The translations under genes and the position numbers were made by a program. Positions 22,299 through 22,564 of a DNA stretch of 22,564 bases are shown in pieces. Each line of letters starts with the position of its first letter. Positions within the stretch are counted from its first letter, which is position 1. A model generated the notes under the pieces. It was not told where the DNA came from and searched no databases. It was given only the letters and a program-made list of their open reading frames with translations. Location of the stretch: positions 1 through 22,564 of IMG/VR virus record IMGVR_UViG_3300044765_000027; one strand, 5' to 3'. The DNA comes from a virus.

Positions 22299-22564
22299 TC
22301 AGGTCAAATTGCGCTGAGCCCATCTCGCGATGAGCAGGCTTTCAGCGCGGTTGTGGTGCTTCGCCAGTTTCAGCGGAGCGTCGGGGTACAGGTTGCGAGC
22401 CATTGCGAGGCATGCGCTCTTGTCGCTCGTGAGGCCATAGAAGCGTTTCCAGCGCTGCGGCGTGACATAGACCATGCTCAGGTCGCACAGGATGGCCACG
22501 GCCTCCAGAACGCCCCGCGTATGCGCCAGAGCGCCCATCGTCTGCACTGACGAGCCGCCGAGCA
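22299..22564 (-). CDS. RuvC-like Holliday-junction resolvase, C-terminal part (cut by window edge)
   Basis: The visible 87 residues resemble the C-terminal half of phage RuvC-family resolvases, which cut branched DNA before packaging. What is seen: a Gly/Ser-rich stretch followed by a helix (LAHTRGVLEAVAILCDL), the strand and turn VTPQRWKRFYGL with a following DK, and the family-typical ending KHHNRAESLLIARWA, where the Asp/Glu of RAE would be the last acidic active-site residue. The reading frame is open to the right edge, so the true start and the first catalytic Asp lie outside the window; a GTG at 22547 is internal, not the start. The stop overlaps the ribosome-binding site of the next gene, so the two are probably co-translated. 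Family assignment is from motif recall, not a search. Confidence 0.75.
   Translation of the reverse strand, partial: LGGSSVQTMGALAHTRGVLEAVAILCDLSMVYVTPQRWKRFYGLTSDKSACLAMARNLYPDAPLKLAKHHNRAESLLIARWAQRNLT

Noticed and set aside
1-22564. tRNA genes, integrase, attachment sites, insertion sequences
   Set aside because: None could be found by reading either strand, so the phage or prophage state is left open.

Overview
The window is the late (virion) half of a high-GC short-tailed bacteriophage or prophage. Every confident gene is on the minus strand, so transcription runs from the right edge to the left edge. The GC-rich codon use, the tail-fibre N-terminus and the small-protein families suggest a betaproteobacterial (Burkholderia/Ralstonia-like) host; this is inference, because no host gene, integrase, att site or tRNA is present. 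No tape measure, sheath or major tail-tube gene is seen. Instead there is an adaptor, a nozzle-like protein, three Gly/Ala-rich internal or ejection proteins and a lytic transglycosylase, which is the podovirus layout.

Right end (about 22564-20970) is the end of the early or middle region: the C-terminal part of a RuvC-like Holliday-junction resolvase cut by the window edge, a Tad2/DUF2829-like protein (family of Thoeris anti-defence proteins) with an extra N-terminal module, and three small proteins linked by TGATG and ATGA overlaps. One of these (21155-21577) sits where a late-gene antiterminator often lies. A bidirectional hairpin terminator at 20901-20931 closes this block.

Packaging and head block (20881-13099): a small DUF6582-like protein, the probable small terminase, the large terminase (PBSX/Terminase_3 type), a previously easy-to-miss 57-residue coiled-coil gene, a P22-sized portal, a 93-residue portal-associated protein, scaffold, an SU10-type major capsid protein, an internally duplicated beta-rich protein and a small beta-rich protein. 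Terminator-like stem-loops, three with UUCG loops, separate scaffold, capsid and the next genes.

Fibre and tail block (13089-8394): a small unknown protein, a Big/transthyretin-like appendage protein, a fibre-like protein with a Sec signal peptide and eight cysteines, a small unknown protein, the SU10-type head-tail adaptor, a 507-residue nozzle or hub protein and a small structural protein.

Ejection and tip block (8388-7): a GNAT-like phage protein, an internal virion protein ending in a Peptidase_S74 (intramolecular chaperone) domain, a Gly/Ala/Gln-rich protein, a large lytic transglycosylase protein, a large ejection protein, a tail fibre with its own S74 chaperone, a second tail-tip protein of low GC, and a coiled-coil protein with one C-terminal membrane segment. 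One further gene begins at the left edge.

The observations most worth following are the Tad2-like gene, a possible plus-strand promoter with a small membrane-protein ORF opposed to the late operon at 1781-2070, the exported cysteine-rich fibre-like protein, and the repeated terminator/ribosome-site architecture between head genes.
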